Below, one piece after another: positions 1 to 5,986 of a stretch of 6,809 nucleotides of DNA. The translations under genes and the position numbers were made by a program. Below the pieces are notes generated by a model, which saw only the letters and a program-made list of their open reading frames with translations, was not told the origin of the DNA and made no database searches. This stretch comes from an uncultured Rhodopirellula sp. (GTDB lineage: Bacteria; Planctomycetota; Planctomycetia; Pirellulales; Pirellulaceae): the NCBI GenBank assembly GCA_913061385.1, contig CAJXTM010000200.1, forward strand, positions 1-6,809. Reading direction: 5' to 3'. Within the stretch, counting starts at the first letter, position 1. Every line of letters begins with the position of its first letter.

Positions 1-49
1 ACGAGATCAGCCTCGGTCTCGTGGGCTCGGAGATGTGTATAAGAGACAG
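1..49 (+). other. Residual Nextera (Tn5) sequencing adapter, left end
   Basis: This is not genomic. Bases 31-49 are the 19-bp Tn5 mosaic end AGATGTGTATAAGAGACAG. Bases 16-30 are the Nextera read-2 tail GTCTCGTGGGCTCGG. Bases 8-15 (CAGCCTCG) sit where the i7 index belongs and match index N710 as I remember it. Bases 1-7 (ACGAGAT) are the end of the P7 primer. Genomic sequence starts at 50. Any reading frame crossing this boundary is artificial. Confidence 0.98.
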
Positions 50-1313
50 ACCTCACATTCATAGAAGCTGAACTTCGAACCGAGGGTGGAGCGAATCCCA
101 TGCCCGACCGGGAATCGATCGCAGTTCCACTTGAAGGAACCATTCGACGCTCCTGCATCTCTGGACCTACTCCAGCAGTGGATACCCCAACAGAGTTCTG
201 CGGGCCGGCCGTGATCTGTGATCCTGTCGCAGCCTGTGATCCTGTCGCAGCCTGTGATCCGGCGATAAATGAAGAGCCACCTCGATAAGGTGAGTTCATT
301 TGAGCAGACGCGGACGCACCGACTTGGGGCGCCGTGCCGTATTGAGGTGCCCCCCGAAGCCGGCTTGAATTCTCACCCTGCCTATTTTTGGCAATGGTTG
401 ACGAGTGTGACGTTCCATTGGACCACGCCGCTGGCGGTGGATTGATTGACGGCGTCACACCATTGGGCAGAGGAGCCAGCATAGGCGGCTCACTCGGCCC
501 CGACACCATCTCCGCACTCACTTCTTGATCACCGCCCATACGGTAAGGCAGAGGCTTTGCCGCAATTGGCTCAGACGCTGGTTTGGACGCGAAGCGACTG
601 CTCGCGCTGTTCGCGACGCGAGGCCTGCGAACCATTTTGTTGATCACGGTCTGATTACCGGGCGTATCGGAAACGACCAGTTGCAGAGACAACAGCTTCC
701 AGTCCTGCTTAGGATCGAACTGAATTTCTCGATGACTGGCGTCTTGCGGGATCTCGACTGCCTGCCAAGACTTGGTCGTATCGGTCGCGTATCGCAACTG
801 GACCAACTTCAACGGTGTAGCATCATCCACACTCAACGCTGCATAAATCCGTCCCTGATCGTCCGCATCCACATTCAGAGCGATTGCTGGCTTGGTGGTA
901 TCGACATATACCTTTAGCTGTGGCGTTATTTCGCCTGCGGGGTGAGCTTGCCCCGCAGCATCCATTGTCCGGGTAGCGAACCAGTATTCCCCATCACCAT
1001 TAGCCTGATATTGAAACTGCTTTGATTCGGCATTAGGCTTTTTTTGATCGAGCAATTTCCATTCACCGCCTGATCCACGAGATACAAAAAGTCGCACTGC
1101 GACCGGTTGAGCCCCCGATTGGTCTACGGTGAACGGGATAGAAAATGATTGCGATCCGAGGATGAAGCACCCCTCACTGGGCGGTGCAGGTACGGACAAA
1201 GATTGACCCACATTTGCATGCGGCACCTCGACAGCCAGTGCTGACTTTATCAGCATGGGAGTAACTAAGAGGCCGGAAAGGGCAAGTAAACTCGTTATTG
1301 TGACCAGTCGCAT
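50..1313 (-). CDS. Secreted Ig-like/beta-sandwich protein of unknown function (3' end missing)
   Basis: An open frame of 421 codons starts at the ATG complementary to 1311-1313 and runs without a stop into the adapter, so the C-terminus is missing. In-frame TAA and TGA lie 16-21 nt upstream, making this the first possible ATG. Residues 1-27 are a clear signal peptide: a short basic start, a hydrophobic core (ITSLLALSGLLV) and an ALA|VEV cleavage site, so the protein is exported. Residues about 52-140 look like a beta-sandwich (FSIPFTVDQ, VAVRLFVSRG, DGEYWFATRTMD, then LKVYVDTTKP). Residues about 140-222 look like a second one, ending VVSDTPGN. From about 230 onward the chain is low-complexity, rich in Ser, Pro, Gly, Ala and Gln, with a short tandem repeat at 352-366. 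The only Cys is C49. Similar DGEYWF..RT..DTT.P segments are familiar to me from planctomycete secreted proteins, but I cannot name a family or function. The gene diverges from mnmG. Confidence 0.88.
216..260 (-). repeat. 18-bp in-frame tandem repeat (2.5 copies) in the secreted-protein gene
   Basis: Two exact 18-bp copies (216-233 and 234-251, unit CTGTGATCCTGTCGCAGC on the plus strand) are followed by a 9-bp partial copy (252-260). Read on the minus strand they encode GSQAATGSQAATGSQ, residues 352-366. The unit is a multiple of three, so copy-number change would keep the frame. It lies inside the low-complexity tail and looks like slippage-derived linker sequence. Confidence 0.9.
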
Positions 1314-1360
1314 CTTGTCGGCCGTGCCTCATTATCGAGTAAAAGTGCAGTTAAGGGGAC

Positions 1361-1385
1361 AAAAAACCGAATCCCACCTATTCGG
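1361..1385 (-). terminator. Small hairpin plus U-tract, possible minus-strand terminator or attenuator
   Basis: Read on the minus strand, CCGAAT and ATTCGG (1385-1380 and 1372-1367) form a perfect 6-bp stem with a 7-nt loop. Six T follow immediately (1366-1361). It lies about 50 nt upstream of the secreted-protein start. A GATAAT box at 1336-1331 lies downstream of it, so it may block antisense read-through from the mnmG side; if the gene's promoter lies further upstream it could act as an attenuator. The stem is short and only half G/C, so this is tentative. No convincing -35 box goes with the GATAAT, and no good plus-strand mnmG promoter is visible in this 216-bp spacer. Confidence 0.4.
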
Positions 1386-1529
1386 ATTCGACCATTCCAC
1401 CTTCAATTCTTGAGTATTTTGCCGGCCCAGTTGTTTAAGCCTGCAAGCACACCTAACCAACCTGTCCACCAGCGTCAGATTGCCTAACCAGCACTCCTTC
1501 ATCCTGAACTTCCTTTTTATTCTGAATTC

Positions 1530-3359
1530 ATGAGCAGCAACTGCTATCAGTACGACGTCATCGTGATTGGAGCTGGACACGCTGGGACCGAGGCGGCAGC
1601 TGCTTCTGCTCGGGTCGGTGCCCGAACCGCTCTGTTGACCACCAATCTCGACACGGTTGGTCAAATGTCCTGCAATCCAGCCATCGGTGGAGTCGCAAAG
1701 GGTCAAATTGTGCGTGAGGTTGATGCCTTAGGTGGCTTGATGGGCCAGGCGATCGATGCCACGGGCATTCAATTCAGAATGCTGAACTGCCGCAAGGGTC
1801 CAGCGATGCACAGCCCGCGTGCGCAAGCCGATAAGCGGGCTTATCAGCACTACGTCAAGTGCCAAGTCGAACAGCAGGACAACCTTGACCTATGTCAGGA
1901 AACCGTCGAAGACCTGATCACAGAAACGATCGGTGATGAGACGCGTGTCCTTGGTGTAACCGTTCGTGGTGACGCCAGCTATTTGGCGCCTACCGTGGTT
2001 CTAACCACTGGTACATTTTTAAAGGCCATCATGCATACCGGTGATGAGAAAACTGCCGGAGGAAGAGCAGGGGAGGGGACCACGACGGGTATCAGCGGAG
2101 CATTACAACGACTGGGCTTTGAGGTGGAGCGGTTCAAGACTGGTACACCGCCGAGACTAAATGCCCGAACCATTGATTACTCCAAGGTCGAGACACAGCC
2201 AGGTGATGATCAGCCCCAGCCATTTTCATTTTTGACAGACAAACTTTCCGCTGAACAACTTCCGTGTCACATTACCTACACCAACGAGGCAGTGCATGAT
2301 CTGATCCGGAAAAATCTTCATCGCGCGCCGATGTACAGTGGACAAATCAATTCTCGTGGCCCGCGTTATTGCCCCAGCATCGAAGACAAGGTCGTTCGCT
2401 TTGCAGATAAGACCGGACACCAACTGTTTCTTGAACCGGAAGGCTGGAAAACTCAGGAAATATACGTCAACGGGATTTCCACGAGTCTTCCTCGCGATGT
2501 TCAGGACCAAATGTTTCGCATGATCGACGGTCTGGAAAATGCAAAAATCATGCGATACGGATACGCCGTCGAATATGATTTCTGCCCGCCCACCCAGCTC
2601 TGGCCACACTTGGAATCCAAACGCGTTGGCGGTCTTTTCTTCGCCGGTCAAATCAACGGCACGACAGGTTACGAGGAAGCGGCCGGACAGGGACTGATTG
2701 CTGGTTTGAATGCTGCCCGGCAAACCGCTGGCAAGGAACCCTGGGTTCCCACACGTGATCAAGCCTATATCGGTGTGCTTGTTGATGATCTTGTCACTGC
2801 TGGCACCGATGAACCCTATCGAATGTTTACCAGTCGTGCGGAGTATCGACTGCTGTTGCGCCAGGACAATGCAGATCGTCGCTTGACACAACAGGCCGAT
2901 GAACTGGGATTGATCAACGCCGAACGACGTCAGCGGTATCATGCAAAGATTGAACAAATAGAGCTGGGAATCCAGCTACTGAAGAAATCAAAAATTGAAA
3001 AGGTTGCAGCTGATATCTACCTGAGAAGACCAGAAGTTGACTGGCCACAAATGTGCAGTCAGATCCCTGAACTCGCTAACATCGAAGCGAATGCCGCACA
3101 ACAATGTCTTTATGACATTAAATACGAAGGTTACATCGGTAGGCAGCGTGTCGAAGTGGAACGGCAGCACCGCCTTGCGGGGAAACGCATCCCAACATCA
3201 TTCGACTACGACTCGATTGGTCCGCTGCGAAATGAAGCGAGGGAAAAGTTATCCAAAATTCGACCATTGAACCTCGACCAGGCAAAACGCATTAGCGGCA
3301 TCACCCCCGCTGATCTTGCCTTGGTCCTAGCTCACATGGAGTCAAAACGGAAGACATAG
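1530..3359 (+). CDS. mnmG: tRNA uridine-5-carboxymethylaminomethyl modification enzyme MnmG (GidA)
   Basis: MnmG works with the GTPase MnmE to install the carboxymethylaminomethyl group on C5 of wobble U34 in several tRNAs, using FAD, NADH and methylene-tetrahydrofolate in the cytoplasm. At 609 residues the protein is complete and close to the usual 620-630. Seen in order: the FAD dinucleotide fold GAGHAGTEAA (14-23); GQMSCNPAIGG with conserved Cys48; FKTGTPPR (202-209); the family signature GPRYCPSIEDKVVRF (277-291) with conserved Cys281; the second signature AGQINGTTGYEEAAGQG (372-388); EPYRMFTSRAEYRL (428-441); and the C-terminal MnmE/tRNA-binding region with YEGYIGRQ (532-539), IRPLNL (577-582) and ISGITPADLALVL (588-600). 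The start places DVIVIG at residue 9, as in E. coli MnmG. No Shine-Dalgarno is visible; the upstream bases are T-rich. Neither mnmE nor rsmG, its neighbours in many bacteria, is adjacent in this window. Confidence 0.98.
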   Translation: MSSNCYQYDVIVIGAGHAGTEAAAASARVGARTALLTTNLDTVGQMSCNPAIGGVAKGQIVREVDALGGLMGQAIDATGIQFRMLNCRKGPAMHSPRAQADKRAYQHYVKCQVEQQDNLDLCQETVEDLITETIGDETRVLGVTVRGDASYLAPTVVLTTGTFLKAIMHTGDEKTAGGRAGEGTTTGISGALQRLGFEVERFKTGTPPRLNARTIDYSKVETQPGDDQPQPFSFLTDKLSAEQLPCHITYTNEAVHDLIRKNLHRAPMYSGQINSRGPRYCPSIEDKVVRFADKTGHQLFLEPEGWKTQEIYVNGISTSLPRDVQDQMFRMIDGLENAKIMRYGYAVEYDFCPPTQLWPHLESKRVGGLFFAGQINGTTGYEEAAGQGLIAGLNAARQTAGKEPWVPTRDQAYIGVLVDDLVTAGTDEPYRMFTSRAEYRLLLRQDNADRRLTQQADELGLINAERRQRYHAKIEQIELGIQLLKKSKIEKVAADIYLRRPEVDWPQMCSQIPELANIEANAAQQCLYDIKYEGYIGRQRVEVERQHRLAGKRIPTSFDYDSIGPLRNEAREKLSKIRPLNLDQAKRISGITPADLALVLAHMESKRKT

Positions 3360-3484
3360 GAAAGCTGCGTTTCGAAGCCAAAGACAAGCAAAATCGGATC
3401 AAATGAACATTTATTTTTTGGCGGTTGCTTAGGCATTTACGCTAAGTTGTTCAATAACAGCACCTTACGTTATTCCGATCAATC

Positions 3485-3512
3485 TTGACCTAGCGGCTTG
3501 ATTCGATAGAAT
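3485..3512 (+). promoter_or_regulatory. Sigma70-like promoter for the two-component genes or a leader RNA
   Basis: A -35 box TTGACC (3485-3490, 5/6 to TTGACA) and a -10 box TAGAAT (3507-3512, 5/6 to TATAAT) are 16 bp apart. Transcription would start near 3519-3520, giving a leader of about 300 nt ahead of the response regulator start at 3821. This is the best promoter match I found in the window. Confidence 0.55.
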
Positions 3513-3531
3513 TCGTGTCTATGGCAAGCTT

Positions 3532-3722
3532 GGTAAGGCAGCGAGGCTCGGAGCTTCCTGCCACCTACGTTCTTCACGCAAATAGCAGAGAAATATGCTA
3601 GTGCGGTAGGACAGGGAGTTTGTTAAAGGTAAGACACTGAAATTGGCTAATGCAGTCTGCGGCGGATTCGCACCGCACCGCAGACAGCCAGTCGCAGGGG
3701 GGGACCGACCATGATGGGTCCC
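3532..3722 (+). promoter_or_regulatory. Structured leader or small-RNA region with four consecutive hairpins
   Basis: Four stem-loops follow the promoter. (1) 3532-3565: GGT-GGCAG-GAGGC pairs with GCTTC-CTGCC-ACC, 13 bp including one G-U, with an AA and a C bulge and loop TCGGA. (2) 3577-3605: CGCA and TAGCA pair with TGCTA and TGCG around an AA/G internal loop. (3) 3652-3688: GTCTGCGGCGG pairs with CCG-CCGCAGAC, 11 bp with a CA bulge, loop ATTCGCA. (4) 3701-3722: GGGACC pairs with GGTCCC. The fourth is not followed by a U-tract, so it is not a standard terminator. Together they suggest a folded 5' leader for the downstream gene or an independent small RNA. No known RNA family is recognised. 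Confidence 0.45.
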
Positions 3723-3759
3723 AATTACTCACAATACCGCTCAGCAAGATCCCAATTAC
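3719..3759 (+). repeat. Pair of 10-bp direct repeats upstream of the response regulator
   Basis: TCCCAATTAC occurs at 3719-3728 and again at 3750-3759, 31 bp start to start, which is about three helical turns and puts both on the same DNA face. The second copy ends about 60 bp before the regulator start. Same-face spacing is typical of operator half-sites, so autoregulation by the HTH protein is possible. The first copy overlaps hairpin 4 by four bases. The function is inferred from spacing only. Confidence 0.45.
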
Positions 3760-3802
3760 AGGATGGTGCCGGGCACGATGTTCTGAAACGGCTAGTAATA
3801 CA

Positions 3803-3809
3803 GGGAGGG
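3803..3809 (+). promoter_or_regulatory. Shine-Dalgarno supporting the 3821 start
   Basis: GGGAGGG lies 11 nt before the ATG at 3821. It is purine-rich and anti-16S-complementary, with slightly long spacing. It supports 3821 over the in-frame ATG at 3650, whose upstream sequence has no such site. Confidence 0.6.
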
Positions 3810-3820
3810 TGGTTTCCGCC

Positions 3821-4408
3821 ATGACCACGAAAACGGTCTTCACGACAGGCGAAGCAGCCAAAATTTGTAAAGTTAGTCAGCAGACGATTATCCGTTGTTT
3901 CGACAACGGTTCTCTGAAGGGCTTTCGCGTTCCCGGTAGCAAATTCCGCCGCATCCCCCGTGAGCAGTTGTATTTGTTCATGAAGGAAAACGGCATCCCA
4001 ACGGATGCCCTCGAAAGCGGCAAGAAGAAGTTGCTGATCGTGGATGATGATCAGGACCTAGTCGATTTGATCAAAGACGGTTTTGATCGCGATGGCCGGT
4101 TTGACATCAGGACAGCCAACAACGGCTTCGACGCCGGGATGGGGGTCAAAGAATTTCGACCCGATCTGGTGGTTCTGGACGTTATGCTTCCCGATATCAA
4201 CGGAAAAGAGGTCTGCCAACGGGTTCGCAATGATCCGTCAATGGATATGGTTAAAATCCTCTGCATCTCAGGCATGGTCGAACACAGCAAAGTCGATGCC
4301 CTGAAAACCGCAGGTGCGAATGACTTCATGCAAAAACCATTTGCAATTGACGACCTGATTAGTCGCGCTTGCGATCTGCTTGACATTGAACGCAGTGTGG
4401 TTGGCTAA
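3821..4408 (+). CDS. Response regulator with N-terminal excisionase/MerR-like HTH and C-terminal receiver domain
   Basis: This 195-residue protein probably binds DNA under control of phosphorylation. Residues about 5-55 are an excisionase-family helix-turn-helix: VFTTGEAAKICKVSQQTIIRCFDNG, then LKGFRVPGSKFRRIPREQL, the HTH and wing typical of helix_turn_helix_17 (BldC/Xis-like). A short linker (56-69) leads to a receiver domain at about 70-190. Its acidic residues are D75-D77 (LLIVDDDQD), the phospho-acceptor is D120 (VVLDVMLPDING), the switch Ser is S150 (LCISG) and the conserved Lys is K172 (QKPF). All catalytic positions are intact. The output domain precedes the receiver, the reverse of the usual order. 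The start is supported by a Shine-Dalgarno and begins just before the HTH. The gene precedes a histidine kinase by 121 bp on the same strand, so a cognate pair in one transcript is likely. The target genes are unknown; a role as an integrase excisionase is unlikely because there is no integrase or att site here. Confidence 0.92.
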   Translation: MTTKTVFTTGEAAKICKVSQQTIIRCFDNGSLKGFRVPGSKFRRIPREQLYLFMKENGIPTDALESGKKKLLIVDDDQDLVDLIKDGFDRDGRFDIRTANNGFDAGMGVKEFRPDLVVLDVMLPDINGKEVCQRVRNDPSMDMVKILCISGMVEHSKVDALKTAGANDFMQKPFAIDDLISRACDLLDIERSVVG

Positions 4409-4514
4409 CGTGGAGAGCGAGCGGGCGGTGCCACGCATGCAGACGAAACAGACGAGGGTCGGTTCCCTTGACTCTCCTAGCTCTATCCGGATGAAACTTA
4501 GAAGCCATATCACT

Positions 4515-4521
4515 GAGAGGG
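4515..4521 (+). promoter_or_regulatory. Shine-Dalgarno that decides the histidine kinase start
   Basis: GAGAGGG lies 8 nt before the ATG at 4530, which is ideal spacing. The alternative in-frame starts (TTG 4380, ATG 4437, ATG 4491) have no comparable site, so 4530 is preferred. Confidence 0.6.
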
Positions 4522-4529
4522 CAAGTCCG

Positions 4530-5801
4530 ATGGGGTTATTACCCTGTTTGAGGCGTGGTTCCGACCGGTGGTGGTTGCCACAAACAGAGCGTTCAACCGA
4601 TGCCATCGGTCATCTGTTGCTGATGGATCGGCGGAGCGACAGCGTTAGCAATCCACTCTTGGATGGATCAGTTCGGGAACGTGTCTCTGAAGCATTGCAA
4701 AGCGACCCAGCGTATCTCATTTTTGTGACACTGAGTTACCCTGACCCCGGACCGGTCGAACTAAATCAACTCGTGACATGGCATGCCCACAACATCACGG
4801 GGCAGATCGCCAGTGGCGACGCTTTTCTGGGTGCGCCAAAGATCACGCCCATGATCGAAAAGCGATGGAGAAAGCTTACCGATCACTTTCGCACAATCCC
4901 AACCAGCAGATGGATGGAAGACGCATCGCTGTGGCTTGAGGCCACAGGTCCCAAAGTATCCAACACTTGGCGGCAGCAGTGGCCGCTCGTGCAAATGGCA
5001 CCTGAAACACCTTCCAATGTAAATTCCGGCAGCAATAACCACTCCATGCTGCAGGAACTGGCTCGGTCAGTCCAGCACCAGAAGTCTCTTGAAAGTGCTT
5101 TCGACGCAAGGTTGCACAATGAGAAACTGGCAGCGATTAAACAACTTGCCTATGGCCTGAGCCACGAAATCAATAATCCGCTGGCAAATATTTCCACACG
5201 TGCCGAACAGTTGCAGCGTGGGGAGACAGAGCCCAATCGTACTGCCACGCTGCAAAGGATCATTGATCAAGTCTATCGAGCACATGAGATGATTGCGGAC
5301 CTGATGTTCTACGCCAATCCACCGCAGGTCGAACCACAGCCATGCGTACCGAGCGAGTTGCTTGCCGAGGTGACAGGGTCGTTCGAGCAAGAGGCAGAAC
5401 GACAAGCGATTCAACTGCAGGTCTCGGCCGAAAGCAGTACGGTTGATGCCTTAGAACAAGAATTCACCGCAGATACGACGATGGTGAAGGAAGCGGTCCG
5501 TGCCCTCATTCGCAATGCAATTGACGCAATCGGCTGTCAGGGAACCATCATTGTGTCTCTGCAAAACGATCTTGAGCACGTCAGAATCGTCGTTGCTGAC
5601 AGTGGACCGGGGCTCTCTGACCAGGCTCAAAAACACGCCTTTGACCCTTTTTTCAGTGGTCGGGAAGCTGGTCGTGGCATGGGGCTGGGATTATGCCGAG
5701 CCTACCGGATTGCCAAGCTGCACGAAGGCGATGTTTCCCTCTCGGGTAGACCTTCTGGCTGCATTGCAACGCTCACGCTGCCCCGACTCACGGGAACCTG
5801 A
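4530..5801 (+). CDS. Cytosolic sensor histidine kinase (HisKA + HATPase_c) with unrecognised N-terminal region
   Basis: The 423-residue protein is the probable phosphodonor for the regulator upstream. The kinase core is complete: H-box AYGLSHEINNPLANIS with phospho-acceptor H212; helical dimerisation domain about 195-265; N-box ALIRNAIDAIG with N329; G1 box VVADSGPGLSD (D357); F-box FDPFF (371-375); G2 box GRGMGLGLC (381-389). The chain ends at the close of the ATPase domain. There is no signal peptide or transmembrane helix, so it should be soluble and sense a cytoplasmic cue or partner. Residues 1-170 match no sensor domain I can name. They contain aromatic and acidic stretches (SDRWWLPQ, YLIFVTLSYPDPGP) and lead through a Ser/Asn-rich linker (160-172) into a probable coiled coil (173-205). 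The start was chosen for its Shine-Dalgarno; the frame stays open upstream to a TTG at 4380, which would add 50 residues and overlap the regulator by 29 bp. Confidence 0.92.
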   Translation: MGLLPCLRRGSDRWWLPQTERSTDAIGHLLLMDRRSDSVSNPLLDGSVRERVSEALQSDPAYLIFVTLSYPDPGPVELNQLVTWHAHNITGQIASGDAFLGAPKITPMIEKRWRKLTDHFRTIPTSRWMEDASLWLEATGPKVSNTWRQQWPLVQMAPETPSNVNSGSNNHSMLQELARSVQHQKSLESAFDARLHNEKLAAIKQLAYGLSHEINNPLANISTRAEQLQRGETEPNRTATLQRIIDQVYRAHEMIADLMFYANPPQVEPQPCVPSELLAEVTGSFEQEAERQAIQLQVSAESSTVDALEQEFTADTTMVKEAVRALIRNAIDAIGCQGTIIVSLQNDLEHVRIVVADSGPGLSDQAQKHAFDPFFSGREAGRGMGLGLCRAYRIAKLHEGDVSLSGRPSGCIATLTLPRLTGT

Positions 5802-5820
5802 ATCCCGGTTCTGCCCCAAG

Positions 5821-5859
5821 GTTTTTGGCAATTCATCCCGAACCGAATGGCCGAAAAAC
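5821..5859 (+). terminator. Stem-loop after the histidine kinase gene, possible transcript end
   Basis: GTTTTTGGC-ATTC (5821-5834) pairs with GAAT-GCC-AAAAAC (5845-5859): 13 bp with one mismatch and one bulged G around a 10-nt loop. It begins 20 nt after the kinase stop. The T-run is inside the left arm and no U-tract follows on either strand, so it is not a standard intrinsic terminator. It may instead protect the 3' end of the mRNA. Confidence 0.35.
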
Positions 5860-5932
5860 AGGATCCTCAGTCCGACGAGACAACGATTCATCACTTCTGG
5901 ATCACCCGCTGGTCGATTCACCGCTAATCGCA

Positions 5933-5938
5933 GATAAT
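5933..5938 (+). promoter_or_regulatory. Possible -10 box for gatA
   Basis: GATAAT (5/6 to TATAAT) lies 49 bp before the gatA start in a spacer that becomes A/T-rich toward the gene. The region 17-18 bp upstream shows no good -35 (TGGTCG, 3/6). The hairpin before it and the 185-bp gap after the kinase suggest gatA has its own promoter, but this site is weakly supported. Confidence 0.25.
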
Positions 5939-5986
5939 CAGGCACAATCGTAGACTGTCATTTTTGTTCGTTTTATTGGGTAACAC

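Larger units (their letters stand above)
3360..3820. other. 461-bp non-coding region between mnmG and the response regulator
   Basis: I find no convincing protein gene here. Near mnmG there is a T-run (3414-3419) without a real stem in front of it, a weak stem-loop (3427-3447) and an A/T-rich hairpin AATAAC/GTTATT (3453-3474). Then come a promoter (3485-3512), a chain of hairpins (3532-3722), a direct-repeat pair (3719-3759) and a Shine-Dalgarno (3803-3809), each listed separately. No tRNA, SRP RNA or riboswitch class is recognisable. The downstream frame can be extended back to an ATG at 3650, but that extension crosses two strong hairpins and shows no protein-like pattern. Confidence 0.7.

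Noticed and set aside
216..260. Possible CRISPR-like repeats
   Set aside because: The units are directly abutting with no spacers and are in frame within a coding region.
525..917. Plus-strand 130-codon frame
   Set aside because: It lies antisense inside the secreted-protein frame, whose signal peptide and domain pattern are far more protein-like. No Shine-Dalgarno and no recognisable motif.
2226..2957. Minus-strand 243-codon frame
   Set aside because: Antisense shadow of mnmG; the mnmG frame carries all family signatures across the same bases.
3401..3447. Intrinsic terminator for mnmG
   Set aside because: The T-run at 3414-3419 has only a 4-bp A/T stem before it, and the stem at 3427-3447 is short with no U-tract, so neither is convincing.
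3521..3601. 26-codon ORF just after the promoter, possibly leaderless
   Set aside because: An ATG within a base or two of the predicted transcription start is suggestive, but the frame is short, has no recognisable motif and overlaps the first two hairpins, which explain the sequence better.
3575..3610. CACGCAAA resembling the core of a GEMM-I (cyclic-di-GMP) riboswitch
   Set aside because: The rest of the GEMM consensus (the GGCAAACC segment, the GACGCAAAGCC second core and the tetraloop receptor arrangement) is absent.
3650..3820. 57-codon N-terminal extension of the response regulator
   Set aside because: It crosses two strong hairpins, looks unlike protein, and lacks a Shine-Dalgarno, while the ATG at 3821 has one and starts right at the HTH domain.
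4468..4496. TTGACT as an internal promoter for the kinase
   Set aside because: No acceptable -10 box 16-18 bp downstream; the position holds ATGAAA.
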